A stretch of DNA of 64,000 nucleotides from JBNGOQ01 sp050589645 (GTDB taxonomy: Bacteria; Bacteroidota; Bacteroidia; Flavobacteriales; Flavobacteriaceae). The notes under the pieces were generated by a model. That model was given only the letters and a program-made list of their open reading frames with translations. It was not told the origin of the DNA and ran no database searches. The stretch spans positions 1,271,184 to 1,335,183 of the forward strand of contig NZ_JBNGOQ010000001.1 of NCBI RefSeq assembly GCF_050589645.1, in the 5' to 3' direction. Of this stretch, positions 50,964-61,138 are shown piece after piece. Positions within the stretch are counted from its first letter, which is position 1, and each line of letters begins with the position of its first letter. A program made the position numbers and the translations under genes.

Positions 50964-53330
50964 ATGGACAACTTTACTTTGAATTCAATCCCGTACAAGA
51001 TATCCTACGGCCTAAGGTTGATTACCTTTCTCCTACTTTTGTTTTCCCTTTCTTCCTTTGATGATAAAATGACGATTGTTTCCGTTGAAACCTATGCGTA
51101 CACGGATACGGACGGGGACGGCATTCCGGATAACAAGGATATGGATGATGACGGCGATGGCATATTGGATGTGGAAGAGGGAAATGAAGATCCAGATCAA
51201 GATAATCTTCCCAATCGGTTGGACATAGATTCGGACAATGATGGCATACTGGACAATGTGGAGGCCCAGGCCGCACAGGACTACATAGCACCTTCAGGAG
51301 ATGATGTGGATGGGAACGGCTTGGATGATGCTTATGAAAATGTACCTGGCAGCTGCAATGGACTGGCACCTATAGATACGGATAATGATGGTTACCCAAA
51401 CTACTTGGATATCGATTCAGATGATGACGGAATCCCTGATAATGTGGAAGCGCAACCCACTGACACTTACGTTGCCCCAGAAGGCGCCGACGATGACGAC
51501 GATGGTCTGGACAATGCCTATGAAGGTGCGGGGAACGAAGGTCTTGAACCAGAAAATACAGATGGTACGGATAACCAGGACTATCTTGATGATGATAGCG
51601 ACAACGACGATGTTCCCGATAATATAGAAGGGAACGATTTTAATTTTGACGGGGAACCGGACCATACCTTCACCGGAAACGATACCGATGAAGATGGTCT
51701 CGATGACGGGTACGAAGGTTCCGATACCAATGACGGCTTCGACGTAAACGACGAAATCAATAATCCGGCCAACGATCTTCCGGATGAGGATGGGCTTCGG
51801 GATGTGGATTATCGCGACCTGGAAAATATAGATCAAGAATGTCATGTTGTCAATGCGGACCGCTGCAATCCTGGTGTTTATGCACCCGCAAATTTTTGGT
51901 GGTCTGCATCAGGTTTCTTTTCCTCCACCAACAACCATAAACTGAAGTTTACCACTTTTAATGACGGTACCGCCCTTATCTCAGGAGCCACGAAATCTGG
52001 AAATTGTACAGCTGAGGTGTATGTTGTACTGAAAAATAAAATGGATTGGGATGCATGGAGCGCGGCAGGAGGAAGCTTTAAGGAAGAAGGTTGTTCCGGG
52101 GCGGTGGCCGAAGATTTGCACTACTATGTTATCGATAAGACCAAGAGTTTCATTACAATCTCCGGTGAGGACTGTGAAGCGGAAGGTACTTTTGTGGTTT
52201 CCCAACGTCCTGATCCGGACGATTCCACAACGCCCAATTTAGGGGTACATGTAGGTCCCGGTGGCGCACTTCGAGACACCAATACAGGGGCAGACGGTCT
52301 CGCTGGTTGGGGTTGGATGGGACCGAAAAGCAATGAAAGAAAATGGAAGATAGACTTTAATTTTCTGCTTGACTGTAAAACGCCACCTGAAGATCCGGAT
52401 ACGGATGATGATGGTGTCCCTGACGGTACTGATATCGATGATGACAATGACGGTATTTTGGATACCGTGGAAGACCCCAATCTGGATGGTGACGACGATC
52501 CATTGACCNNNNNNNNNNNNNNNNNNNNNNNNNNNNNNNNNNNNNNNNNNNNNNNNNNNNNNNNNNNNNNNNNNNNNNNNNNNNNNNNNNNNNNNNNNNN
52601 NNNNNNCGGGGATGAAGGGCTCACGCCCGAAAATACGGATGGTGCCGATAATCCCGACTATTTGGACCTGGACAGTGACAACGACCTGGTACCGGACAAC
52701 AACGAGGGGAACGACTTCAATTTTGACGGGGTTCCCGATCAGAGCTTTACCGGTACGGATACCGATGGTGACGGCCTGGACGACGGTTATGAGGGTGCGG
52801 ATGTGAACGACGGCTTCGACGTGAACGATGAGATCGACGACCCTGCCAACGACCTTCCGGATACGGACGGAACCGAGGACGTAAACTATAGGGACTTCGA
52901 TGATGATGGCGATGGTCTGGACACACCCGATGAGGATGTGGATGAAGACGGTGACCCCACCAATGACGATACGGACGATGACGGCACACCGGACTACCTG
53001 GACCCTATCAACGATGTACCCCCGGTGGAAGCCATAGAAGTTAATCAATTGGTAACACCCAACGGTGACGGCAGAAACGACTTCTTGTTTATAAGAGGGG
53101 TAGAAACGGTACCAAATAACTCCCTAAAGATTTTTAATAGATGGGGAGTTGCCGTGTACGAGGGCACTGGGTATAACAATCAAAATAACGTCTTTGATGG
53201 CAGATCTAAGGGAAGGTCGACATTTAGTGGAGCAGATTTCCTACCTGCTGGGGTATATTTCTATATCTTTGAATACCAAATAGACCAAGAAAGAATTTCT
53301 GATAGTGGTTATCTTTATGTCAGCAAATAA
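50964..53330 (+). CDS. Secreted thrombospondin type-3 repeat protein with type B T9SS sorting domain
   Basis: A 788-residue (with gap) surface protein. After a signal-like N-terminus (hydrophobic about 17-32) come calcium-binding Asp-rich TSP3-type repeats of the DxDxDGIPDNxE kind (about 46-285), a beta-rich domain with five cysteines (about 295-475), a second repeat block (about 478-690) interrupted by the N run (residues 516-548), and a C-terminal gliding-motility-type domain (about 697-788: VTPNGDGRNDF, IFNRWGVAVYEG, ADFLPAGVYFYIFEY). Family knowledge: this CHU_C/type B domain directs export by the type IX secretion system and needs a PorP/SprF partner, which is the next gene. Adhesin or matrix role inferred. 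Confidence 0.88.
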   Translation: MDNFTLNSIPYKISYGLRLITFLLLLFSLSSFDDKMTIVSVETYAYTDTDGDGIPDNKDMDDDGDGILDVEEGNEDPDQDNLPNRLDIDSDNDGILDNVEAQAAQDYIAPSGDDVDGNGLDDAYENVPGSCNGLAPIDTDNDGYPNYLDIDSDDDGIPDNVEAQPTDTYVAPEGADDDDDGLDNAYEGAGNEGLEPENTDGTDNQDYLDDDSDNDDVPDNIEGNDFNFDGEPDHTFTGNDTDEDGLDDGYEGSDTNDGFDVNDEINNPANDLPDEDGLRDVDYRDLENIDQECHVVNADRCNPGVYAPANFWWSASGFFSSTNNHKLKFTTFNDGTALISGATKSGNCTAEVYVVLKNKMDWDAWSAAGGSFKEEGCSGAVAEDLHYYVIDKTKSFITISGEDCEAEGTFVVSQRPDPDDSTTPNLGVHVGPGGALRDTNTGADGLAGWGWMGPKSNERKWKIDFNFLLDCKTPPEDPDTDDDGVPDGTDIDDDNDGILDTVEDPNLDGDDDPLTXXXXXXXXXXXXXXXXXXXXXXXXXXXXXXXXXGDEGLTPENTDGADNPDYLDLDSDNDLVPDNNEGNDFNFDGVPDQSFTGTDTDGDGLDDGYEGADVNDGFDVNDEIDDPANDLPDTDGTEDVNYRDFDDDGDGLDTPDEDVDEDGDPTNDDTDDDGTPDYLDPINDVPPVEAIEVNQLVTPNGDGRNDFLFIRGVETVPNNSLKIFNRWGVAVYEGTGYNNQNNVFDGRSKGRSTFSGADFLPAGVYFYIFEYQIDQERISDSGYLYVSK
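52509..52606. other. Assembly gap (98 N)
   Basis: Ninety-eight undetermined bases in the second Asp-rich repeat block. The frame is kept on both sides only if the gap is really 98 (or 98 plus a multiple of three). Confidence 0.98.
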
Positions 53331-53344
53331 TTCATTGAACTCCT

Positions 53345-54298
53345 ATGATACTTAAAAAAAGTTTCCTTATATCTGTATTTTTCCTCTGCGCCATTATAGA
53401 AGGTCTATATGCACAACAGGATGCCCAATACACACAATATATGTTCAATACACTCAGCGTTAACCCCGCTTATGCAGGTTCAAGGGGCCAGTTGAGTATT
53501 GCTGCACTATACCGTTCACAATGGGTGGGCTTGGACGGGGCTCCCGAGACCCAGACCCTAAACCTGCATTCGCCCATTCGAAACAGTAGATTGGGTTATG
53601 GAATATCCGTGGTAAATGATAACATCGGGGACGGGGTGGTGCAGGAAACCTATTTTGATGCGGTAATTTCCTATACGATAGATGTCTCACAGGATGCTAA
53701 ATTATCATTTGGTTTAAAGGCCGGGGGAAATCTGTTGAATTTGGATTTTGTAGGGCTGAATAATTTTGATTCGGAGACCATTACTGGGGATAATATTGAA
53801 AATCGTTTTTCCCCCAACTTTGGCCTGGGATTGTACTATCATACGGACAGATTCTATGCCGGCCTCTCCGCACCCAATATTTTGGAGACGGAACATTTTG
53901 ATAATTCACAGAGAGATGCAAATTCGGTTTCCTTCCTTTCAGCGGAACGGATCAATTTTTATCTGATTACCGGCTATGTATTTGATCTGAACGGCAATCT
54001 AAAATTTAAACCGGCCTTGTTGACCAAGGCAGTGGGAGGGGCTCCCTTACAGGTAGATATTTCGGCTAGCTTTTTATTTAACGAAAAATTCTCTTTCGGA
54101 GCTGCCTATAGATGGGATGCAGCGATAAGTGCATTGGCGGGTTTTCAGATAACCGACCAATTAATGTTGGGCTTGGCCTATGACAGGGAAACAACCGACT
54201 TGGGAAGTACGCAATTTAATGATGGATCCTTTGAGGTGTTTCTGAGATTTGAACTTGTAAAATCATTTCAACGTTTGGTGTCTCCTCGTTTCTTCTAA
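53345..54298 (+). CDS. PorP/SprF family type IX secretion membrane protein
   Basis: A 317-residue outer membrane beta-barrel protein with signal peptide (ending GLYAQQ). The N-terminal QDAQYTQYMFNTLSVNPAYAGSRG is the family hallmark, and the C-terminus ends in the aromatic-rich strand expected for barrels. Family knowledge: SprF in Flavobacterium johnsoniae is needed for export of SprB, whose C-terminal domain is type B; PorP is related. It starts 14 bases after the type B protein gene and is followed 11 bases later by an OmpA-family gene, so the three form a cassette. Confidence 0.93.
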   Translation: MILKKSFLISVFFLCAIIEGLYAQQDAQYTQYMFNTLSVNPAYAGSRGQLSIAALYRSQWVGLDGAPETQTLNLHSPIRNSRLGYGISVVNDNIGDGVVQETYFDAVISYTIDVSQDAKLSFGLKAGGNLLNLDFVGLNNFDSETITGDNIENRFSPNFGLGLYYHTDRFYAGLSAPNILETEHFDNSQRDANSVSFLSAERINFYLITGYVFDLNGNLKFKPALLTKAVGGAPLQVDISASFLFNEKFSFGAAYRWDAAISALAGFQITDQLMLGLAYDRETTDLGSTQFNDGSFEVFLRFELVKSFQRLVSPRFF

Positions 54299-54309
54299 AT
54301 TTAATAGAG

Positions 54310-56247
54310 ATGATAAAAAAAATACTTTTACCGGCAGTCCTGATTCTTATCTCGCTGGGCACCATCTTTGCCCAAGAAAGATTGGTCAACAAGGCGAACG
54401 AAAAGTATGAGGACTATTCCTTTAGCCCGGCGATAGACATCTATCAAAAGGTGCTGGAAAAGGGATATGTTTCGTCCGACCTATTGAAAAAACTGGGCAA
54501 TTCCTATTATTTCAATGCCGATTATCAGCAAGCTGCAGAAACGTACAAGCGCTTGGTGGACGAATATGAAAGCGAAGTGGGCCCGGAATATTATTTTAGA
54601 TACGCTCAGACGCTCAGGACCTTGGGCGACTATGACCGGTCCGACGCGATGATGTCCAAATTCTCGGACCTGACCGCCGATGATAACAGAGCGGTAAAAT
54701 ATAAAAGCGACACCGACTATTTGGCCGAAATAGAAAAAAATTCAGGACGATACGAGCTGCAACCCTTTGAATACAACTCGGTCTATTCCGAGTTTGCCCC
54801 AACTTTTTACAAGGAAGGACTTATTTTTTCTTCGGATAGGGATACCGGAAATTTGGCCAGGTATAGGCACACATGGAATTCCAAGGACTTTTTGGACCTC
54901 TATAAGATTAATGCAGATAGCGTATCGGAGAATGTAGTAACAAAAATGGACCGGACCATAAATACAAGGTTCCATGAGTCTACTTCGGCGATAACCAAGG
55001 ACGGTAACACTATTTATTTTACACGAAATAATTTAAAGGAAGGTAAGTTCGTAAAAGATGACAAAGGGATTATCAGGTTAAAGATCTTTAGAGCCACAGT
55101 ACAGGATGGAGAATGGGCAAGTATCGAAGAACTGCCGTTCAATAGCGATGCCTATTCGGTAGCCAACCCCGCATTGGGTCCTAACGAACGAATGCTCTAT
55201 TTCGCATCGGATATGCCTGGATCGTTTGGGGAATCCGATATTTTTAGGGTGACCATTAACAGCGACGGCACTTTTGGAACCCCGGAAAATTTGGGGCCTA
55301 ACATAAATACAGCATCCCGTGAGACCTTTCCGTATGTGACTAGTAAGGAAATATTATATTTTTCCTCGGACGGCCATGTAGGTTTGGGAGGTTTGGACAT
55401 TTTTGCCACCAAGATCAAGAACAACAGATTTACAGATCCAATTTTCAATGTGGGCAGATCGGTGAACAGCAAGCTGGACGATTTTACCTTTATCTTCAAT
55501 GAGGAAACCAGGGAAGGTTATTTTGCCTCCAATAGGGAAGAGGGCACCGGGGCGGACGATATTTATAGTTTTGTGGAGAACACCCCCCTGGTCTTTGATT
55601 GCTTTCAGCAAATTTCAGGCACCGTACGCGATAAAATATCCAACGAAGTTCTTGTAGGCGCCACGGTAAAGGTCATTGATGAGAACAATGAGGAAATACT
55701 GACCACAATCACGGATTCCGAGGGAAATTACAGCCTTACCATTGATTGTAATCAAGGTAATTTTGTACGGGCCTTGACCGAAGGGTATGTGCCCGCGGAA
55801 GAATATTTGGGCACCTCCGATGGAAAACCCAGAATAATGGATTTTTATTTGGAAAGGGATACTGTAACGGCAGGTTTTGGGGACGATTTGGCAAAACTGC
55901 TGCAGTTGAGCACCATTTATTTTGACCTGAACAAATACAATATTCGCCCGGATGCCGAGGTAGAGATTCAAAAGGTGATAGCCGCCATGGACAAATACCC
56001 TAGCCTAAAAATAAAGGTGAATTCACATACCGACAGTAGGGGTGTGGATGCCTATAATTTGTGGTTGTCACAAAAAAGGGCCGATTCTACGGTAGAATAC
56101 ATGATTTCTAAAGGTATAACTGCAGATCGCCTTATGGGAGAAGGTTATGGGGAGACCCGTTTGGTCAACGAATGTGGAAACGGCGTACGTTGTGCAAGTG
56201 ATAAACACCAATTGAACCGAAGGTCCGAATTCATCATTTTAGAATAA
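54310..56247 (+). CDS. OmpA/TPR/beta-propeller envelope protein (PorE-like)
   Basis: A 645-residue protein with a signal peptide (about 1-20), TPR-like helices (about 25-140), WD40-like PD40 beta-propeller repeats (about 150-425, for example FSSDRDTGNLARYR and YFASDMPGSFGESDIF), a carboxypeptidase-regulatory beta-sandwich (about 430-510) and a C-terminal OmpA peptidoglycan-binding domain (about 530-645: IYFDLNKYNIRPDAE, NSHTDSRG). The order TPR-PD40-CarbD-OmpA is that of PorE, a T9SS component that links the machine to the cell wall. Paralogues of this type commonly stand next to PorP/SprF genes. Function as an anchor is inferred. Confidence 0.9.
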   Translation: MIKKILLPAVLILISLGTIFAQERLVNKANEKYEDYSFSPAIDIYQKVLEKGYVSSDLLKKLGNSYYFNADYQQAAETYKRLVDEYESEVGPEYYFRYAQTLRTLGDYDRSDAMMSKFSDLTADDNRAVKYKSDTDYLAEIEKNSGRYELQPFEYNSVYSEFAPTFYKEGLIFSSDRDTGNLARYRHTWNSKDFLDLYKINADSVSENVVTKMDRTINTRFHESTSAITKDGNTIYFTRNNLKEGKFVKDDKGIIRLKIFRATVQDGEWASIEELPFNSDAYSVANPALGPNERMLYFASDMPGSFGESDIFRVTINSDGTFGTPENLGPNINTASRETFPYVTSKEILYFSSDGHVGLGGLDIFATKIKNNRFTDPIFNVGRSVNSKLDDFTFIFNEETREGYFASNREEGTGADDIYSFVENTPLVFDCFQQISGTVRDKISNEVLVGATVKVIDENNEEILTTITDSEGNYSLTIDCNQGNFVRALTEGYVPAEEYLGTSDGKPRIMDFYLERDTVTAGFGDDLAKLLQLSTIYFDLNKYNIRPDAEVEIQKVIAAMDKYPSLKIKVNSHTDSRGVDAYNLWLSQKRADSTVEYMISKGITADRLMGEGYGETRLVNECGNGVRCASDKHQLNRRSEFIILE

Positions 56248-56266
56248 TATAACCACCTAAACATAT

Positions 56267-56300
56267 GAAATGCAGCTGCTTCCGGGAGCTGCATTTTTGT
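56267..56300 (+). terminator. Terminator after the OmpA gene
   Basis: ATGCAGCT (56270-56277) pairs with AGCTGCAT (56287-56294), followed by TTTTTGT. It ends the three-gene cassette. Confidence 0.8.
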
Positions 56301-56506
56301 TTGGAAAGTAGGAAATATCGCCACTTATACGGAACATTTCACCCATTTCAAAACAGTCATACATCATTACTTTTAGGATTCACCCTTCCTATTCATACAT
56401 ACGCAACAATTTTTGGGTATCCCCTTTCAGCTGTTCTATTTTTAACGCGGTTTATAGTATCATGATTTTAGCATAGATCTAATTTCTTGATTGTGAAACG
56501 CTCCCA

Positions 56507-59500
56507 ATGTATAGCAAACTACGTAGTAATAGCTTCCTTTTAGTATGTCTTTTTATGGCCTCCTTCGTATATGGCCAGCAGACCTATAGGGACAATTTTA
56601 GCTCTGTTTCCTACAGCAATAATGATGGAACACAGAACTTTGCCGGAAACTGGATAGAAAATGGGGACGATGGAAGCGCCAGCAGCGGACGGATTGAAAT
56701 TGTCTCCAATCAATTGGAGTTAAACAATATTGATAGCAGATGGATTAGTAGGGCTTTGGATTTAACTGGGGCCACGGCGGTGACCCTTACCTTGGACTAT
56801 GACGCTACCTCCAGGGGCAATGAATCCCTATACGTATATCTTTATAACAACGCAACAGCGTCCTATGATGTGGTGGCCACAATAAATTCCACCAATACGG
56901 GTTCCGTTAACTATAATCTGACCACAAACTATATTTCTGCAAATTCCAACATAGCTTTTGGAACGGCAAGTGGCAATTGGGGCAGTAGTGAAACTATATA
57001 TATTGATAATGTGCAGTTCTCAGCCACTTTTAGCCCTGTAATAACCATAGCTGATGTTACTGTGGACGAAGCTGCGGGAACAGCCACTTTTACCGCCACG
57101 CACACCGGGGCCAATGCCTCGGGGCCCTTTACGGTAAACTATCAAACCGTAAATGGGACAGCCACTGCCGGAAGCGACTACACAGCTATTGGTAGCGGTA
57201 CCCTTAACTTTAATGGGACCTCCGGGGATACCGATCAGATTACGGTCACCATTACCGATGATTCTACCATAGAAAGTACGGAGACCTTTACCATACAATT
57301 AACGGGTACTTCGGATGGTTCGGTAGTTATTACCGATACGGCCACGGGATCCATTACGGATAATGATTCCCTAATCATCACTGATGGGACTACCACCAAC
57401 ACCTGTAGTAGTACCTTTTTTGATACCGGGGGCCAGGGAGGTAATTACGGTAACAATGAGGACATTACCTTTACCATCTGCCCTGATACACCGGGCTCTA
57501 ATGTTCGCCTCACCTTTACCAGTTTTGATGTGGAAAACGGTTTTGACTTCCTCTATGTGTATGAAGGTACCACTACGGGAGGCACCTTGATCGGACAATT
57601 CCACAATGGCAACTTACCACCTACCATTACCTCATCCGATGCTTCAGGTTGTTTGACCGTTAGATTCACCTCAGACAATATTGTGACCGCTGCCGGTTGG
57701 GAAGCCGTGGTTTCTTGTATAGTACCAAGCCCAATATTGACCATAGCCGATGTCGCGGTGGATGAGGATGCCGGAACGGCTACCTTTACTGTTACACATA
57801 CCTCAGCAAGCGCTGCTGGCGCCTTTACCGTAAACTATACCACCTCTGATGGTACGGCCACCGCCGGATCTGATTATACGCTTACCACCGGAACACTGAA
57901 CTTTAGCGGTACTACGGGAGATACAGAACAGATAACGGTCCCCATATTAACCGATTTGATCGTGGAAGGGGATGAGACCTTTACAGTTCAACTGACAGCG
58001 ACGTCCGACCCATCGGTCGATATAACGGACACGGCCACCGGTACCATAAACAATAATATTGGGGTCAATACCCCCTTGACCTTGTTCAACGAATTTAACG
58101 GCTATTACGATTACGCGATTACCGGGGGAAGCTTAAGGGATCAGGACAATAATACGGACAGCTGTTCCATAACAACAAGCTCATCGAATACACTGACTAC
58201 CACCATCCCGGGGACCGCTACCATAGAAAGGGCCTATTTGTTTTGGGCACATTCCGGTACTACGCCTGACTTGGACGTGACTTTTGAAGGCCAGGCGATT
58301 ACAGCGAATTACGCGGATCAAACCTCTTTTGGCTCCTTACAGTTTTATGCCATGATCAGCGATGTGACCAGTCTAGTCTCAGGTATTGCCGACCCATCGA
58401 CCAACACCTTTGATTTTACCGGGCTTACCATAGATAATACGGGCTCCTATTGTTCCAGTACGGTGGTAATGGGGGGATGGACACTAATGGTGTTCTATTC
58501 GGATGTTTCCTTGCCCGCTGTGAGTATCAATTTATACCAAGGCTTTGATGGGGAACAAAATAATACGGTTAGTTTTACCCTGAGTGGTTTTTATGCTATC
58601 GGGGCCTCTGGCGCCAAGACCACGGTACTTTCCTGGGAAGGGGATCAAACCTTGGCCAATAATGAACTCCTGTCCTTGACCACTTCTTCAGGTACGACCA
58701 CCTTGGCCGGCGATGGGGACAATAACGGTACAACGGTGAACAACCCTTTTAATTCCACCATTTTTGACAATACCGTAGTTCCCAATATCAACAATACGAC
58801 CACTTACGGTCTAGATCTGGATACCTATGATATATCGGCCCTAATCTCGCAGGGAGAGTCCACGGCGACCACCAATGTTGGGGTAGGTCAGGATTTTGTG
58901 ATGCTAAATGCCGTACTTTTAAAAGTGCCCAGTAATATTATTGTAGGAAGCGTGTTCGAGGACGTTAATTATGGAGGAGGAGCCGGAAGGAACATGGCTA
59001 CGGCCGGAGGTGTTGGTGTGGAAGGCGCTGTAGTGGAATTGTACGATAGCTCCAATGTCTTCCAGGAAGATTACACCACAAATGCCCTGGGAGAATATTC
59101 CTTTGGCGGTATGGCCAATGGGGATTATAGCGTTCGGGTGGTGAGCAGTACCGTAAATTCCTCCAGAGGAGGTGGTTCTAGCTGTACTAACTGCTTGCCT
59201 ATACAAACCTATAGACGAAATTATACCACCTTGGGCGGTTTTACCAACTTTACCAACGAAATAGGGGGCGCAGATCCCTCCGCGACCGATGTAGCGGCAG
59301 GGACCCTCACCAATGCGCAAACGATATCTACTGTTACGATAACGGCAGATGGGGTGGCTGAACTCGATTTTGGCTTTAATTTTAATACCATCGTAAATAC
59401 GAATGCGGATGGGCAGGGATCTTTGGGACAATTTATTCTGAACAGCAATAATCTTGATGAAACCGGGTTGGATATTGAGGCCAACGGTATTTTTGACCCT

Positions 59501-60949
59501 GCGGCCGGCCTGGATACCTCTATATTTATGATACCGCCCACAGGGGATGCCCTGGGACGTACGGCAGATAGCAATTACACCAGTGGCTATTTTGATATTG
59601 TTACCTCTAGCGCCGCACCACTGAGTGCCATAACGGCAGCAAATACAATAATTGACGGGAGAACACAAACCGCTTATTCAGGGGATAGTAACACGGGGAC
59701 CGTTGGATCCGGTGGAGCTTCCGTAGGAACTTCGGCAAACGTACTACCTGTCTATAATCTCCCAGAAGTACAAATACGACATAGTAACGGGGGCGATGTC
59801 TTGATTAATGAGGGCACGGGTACGCTAATCCGCAATGTGGCCGTGCTGGCCAACAATTTTACGGGAATTCGCGTGGATAATGGTTCCGCTACCATTTCGG
59901 ATGCGCTTATAGGCGTAAATGCCCTGGGCGCCAATGCCGGAAGTATAGATTATGGTATTGAAATCACAGGCGGAACAGCGGTTATCGAAGGGAACTACAT
60001 TGCCACAAATGCATTGGCAGGAGTTTTCGTTAATGGAGGCACTTCAACTACGATACAGGACAATCATATCACCACCAATGGAAATGGTGCCTGTGACGAC
60101 AATATTACCGTCTCTGGTGGTTCCGGTATTTTGATACAAAGAAATTTAATAGAGAATGCCTCTGCCCTGGGCATAGATGGGGATGGCATTAGTGGTAATA
60201 TTACGATATCGGAGAATTCCATAAGCAACTCCGGCCAGGACGGGGGAAACTGTGGTGGCGCGATCGAAAACGCAGGAATTCGTTTGGATGGAAACAATTC
60301 TTCCATAACCAACAACCTTATTTTCTCCAATGGGGGTGCTGGCGTGGTTTTGGCAGGTGGCACTACCTCAGGGAACCTTATTTCTCAGAATTCCATTTAT
60401 GCAAACGGTACGGCCAGTGCGGCCTTGGGGATAGATTTGGACGCTGCAGACAGCTTGGGTGACGGTGTTACCCTTAACGATAGTGGGGATGCGGATACAG
60501 GGCCCAATGGCGCTGCCAATTTTCCAATTATTTCAGCAGTTTTCATCTCGGGGAGTAATCTCATTTTGCAAGGATGGTCGCGACCCGGGGCCACGATCGA
60601 GGTGTTTTTGACGGATGTAAATCAGGGAACCGCAACAGCCGGCGATAATGCATTGGGACTATCCACAGACTATGGTGAGGGACAAGTTTATCTGGGTAGT
60701 GCGGTGGAAGGTAGCGGAGCCGATTCCGATGCTGGTACATCTTCTTATACCGATGTAGACGGGAATACCGACAATACAAATAGGTTCCAGATTAGTATAC
60801 CTATAGGGGGAAGTACGGTCATAGGAAATTACATTACTTCCACCGCGACCATCGCAAATACCACTTCTGAATTCTCCCCTTTTAGCATCATAAAGGTGAG
60901 AACGATTATCACCAATCGACGGATTACGTACAGGGTCAATCCAAATTAA
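56507..60949 (+). CDS. Large secreted Calx-beta/CUB/beta-helix surface protein
   Basis: A 1480-residue protein with a signal peptide (about 1-24, ending VYGQ). Regions: an N-terminal beta-sandwich (about 26-170), Calx-beta repeat 1 (about 175-290), a CUB-like domain with paired cysteines (about 292-404), Calx-beta repeat 2 (about 407-515), a long beta domain resembling DUF3344 (about 520-805), an SdrD/Cna-B-like domain (about 809-900) and a right-handed parallel beta-helix (about 950-1380). Calx-beta domains usually bind Ca2+. I see neither a type A nor a type B sorting domain at the C-terminus, which ends in a short basic tail (RRITYRVNPN). Likely an adhesin or polysaccharide-binding protein; the export route is open. 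259 bases upstream are non-coding apart from the terminator. Confidence 0.85.
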   Translation: MYSKLRSNSFLLVCLFMASFVYGQQTYRDNFSSVSYSNNDGTQNFAGNWIENGDDGSASSGRIEIVSNQLELNNIDSRWISRALDLTGATAVTLTLDYDATSRGNESLYVYLYNNATASYDVVATINSTNTGSVNYNLTTNYISANSNIAFGTASGNWGSSETIYIDNVQFSATFSPVITIADVTVDEAAGTATFTATHTGANASGPFTVNYQTVNGTATAGSDYTAIGSGTLNFNGTSGDTDQITVTITDDSTIESTETFTIQLTGTSDGSVVITDTATGSITDNDSLIITDGTTTNTCSSTFFDTGGQGGNYGNNEDITFTICPDTPGSNVRLTFTSFDVENGFDFLYVYEGTTTGGTLIGQFHNGNLPPTITSSDASGCLTVRFTSDNIVTAAGWEAVVSCIVPSPILTIADVAVDEDAGTATFTVTHTSASAAGAFTVNYTTSDGTATAGSDYTLTTGTLNFSGTTGDTEQITVPILTDLIVEGDETFTVQLTATSDPSVDITDTATGTINNNIGVNTPLTLFNEFNGYYDYAITGGSLRDQDNNTDSCSITTSSSNTLTTTIPGTATIERAYLFWAHSGTTPDLDVTFEGQAITANYADQTSFGSLQFYAMISDVTSLVSGIADPSTNTFDFTGLTIDNTGSYCSSTVVMGGWTLMVFYSDVSLPAVSINLYQGFDGEQNNTVSFTLSGFYAIGASGAKTTVLSWEGDQTLANNELLSLTTSSGTTTLAGDGDNNGTTVNNPFNSTIFDNTVVPNINNTTTYGLDLDTYDISALISQGESTATTNVGVGQDFVMLNAVLLKVPSNIIVGSVFEDVNYGGGAGRNMATAGGVGVEGAVVELYDSSNVFQEDYTTNALGEYSFGGMANGDYSVRVVSSTVNSSRGGGSSCTNCLPIQTYRRNYTTLGGFTNFTNEIGGADPSATDVAAGTLTNAQTISTVTITADGVAELDFGFNFNTIVNTNADGQGSLGQFILNSNNLDETGLDIEANGIFDPAAGLDTSIFMIPPTGDALGRTADSNYTSGYFDIVTSSAAPLSAITAANTIIDGRTQTAYSGDSNTGTVGSGGASVGTSANVLPVYNLPEVQIRHSNGGDVLINEGTGTLIRNVAVLANNFTGIRVDNGSATISDALIGVNALGANAGSIDYGIEITGGTAVIEGNYIATNALAGVFVNGGTSTTIQDNHITTNGNGACDDNITVSGGSGILIQRNLIENASALGIDGDGISGNITISENSISNSGQDGGNCGGAIENAGIRLDGNNSSITNNLIFSNGGAGVVLAGGTTSGNLISQNSIYANGTASAALGIDLDAADSLGDGVTLNDSGDADTGPNGAANFPIISAVFISGSNLILQGWSRPGATIEVFLTDVNQGTATAGDNALGLSTDYGEGQVYLGSAVEGSGADSDAGTSSYTDVDGNTDNTNRFQISIPIGGSTVIGNYITSTATIANTTSEFSPFSIIKVRTIITNRRITYRVNPN

Positions 60950-60952
60950 TTT

Positions 60953-60977
60953 TACCTACAAATTTTAGGTTTTTTCT
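60953..60977 (+). terminator. Weak terminator after the Calx-beta protein gene
   Basis: ACCTA (60954-60958) pairs with TAGGT (60966-60970), followed by TTTTTC. Short stem, so low confidence. Confidence 0.45.
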
Positions 60978-61138
60978 TACCAACCATGATTCGGTAAGCG
61001 TTGCTATATCGGCGATGATCGACCAATGAAGCTTGCGCGTTTGAAGCACTTTTTTTAACAATAACCTCATTTTTCTGTGGGTATACATTGCTATTTAACA
61101 CTTACACAACATTTATTTTTCACGGGGGCATATAAGGT

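Noticed and set aside
51022..51845. His/Ser/Ile-rich antisense frames in the first TSP3 block
   Set aside because: Complement of GAT/GAC-rich codons; no start context or homology.
52124..53048. Open frames opposite the Asp-rich repeats, including one through the N gap
   Set aside because: They arise from the repeat codon pattern on the other strand and contain undetermined residues; no family resemblance.
56265..56465. A 66-codon frame after the OmpA gene
   Set aside because: It begins in the terminator hairpin, and its composition is that of random AT-rich spacer.
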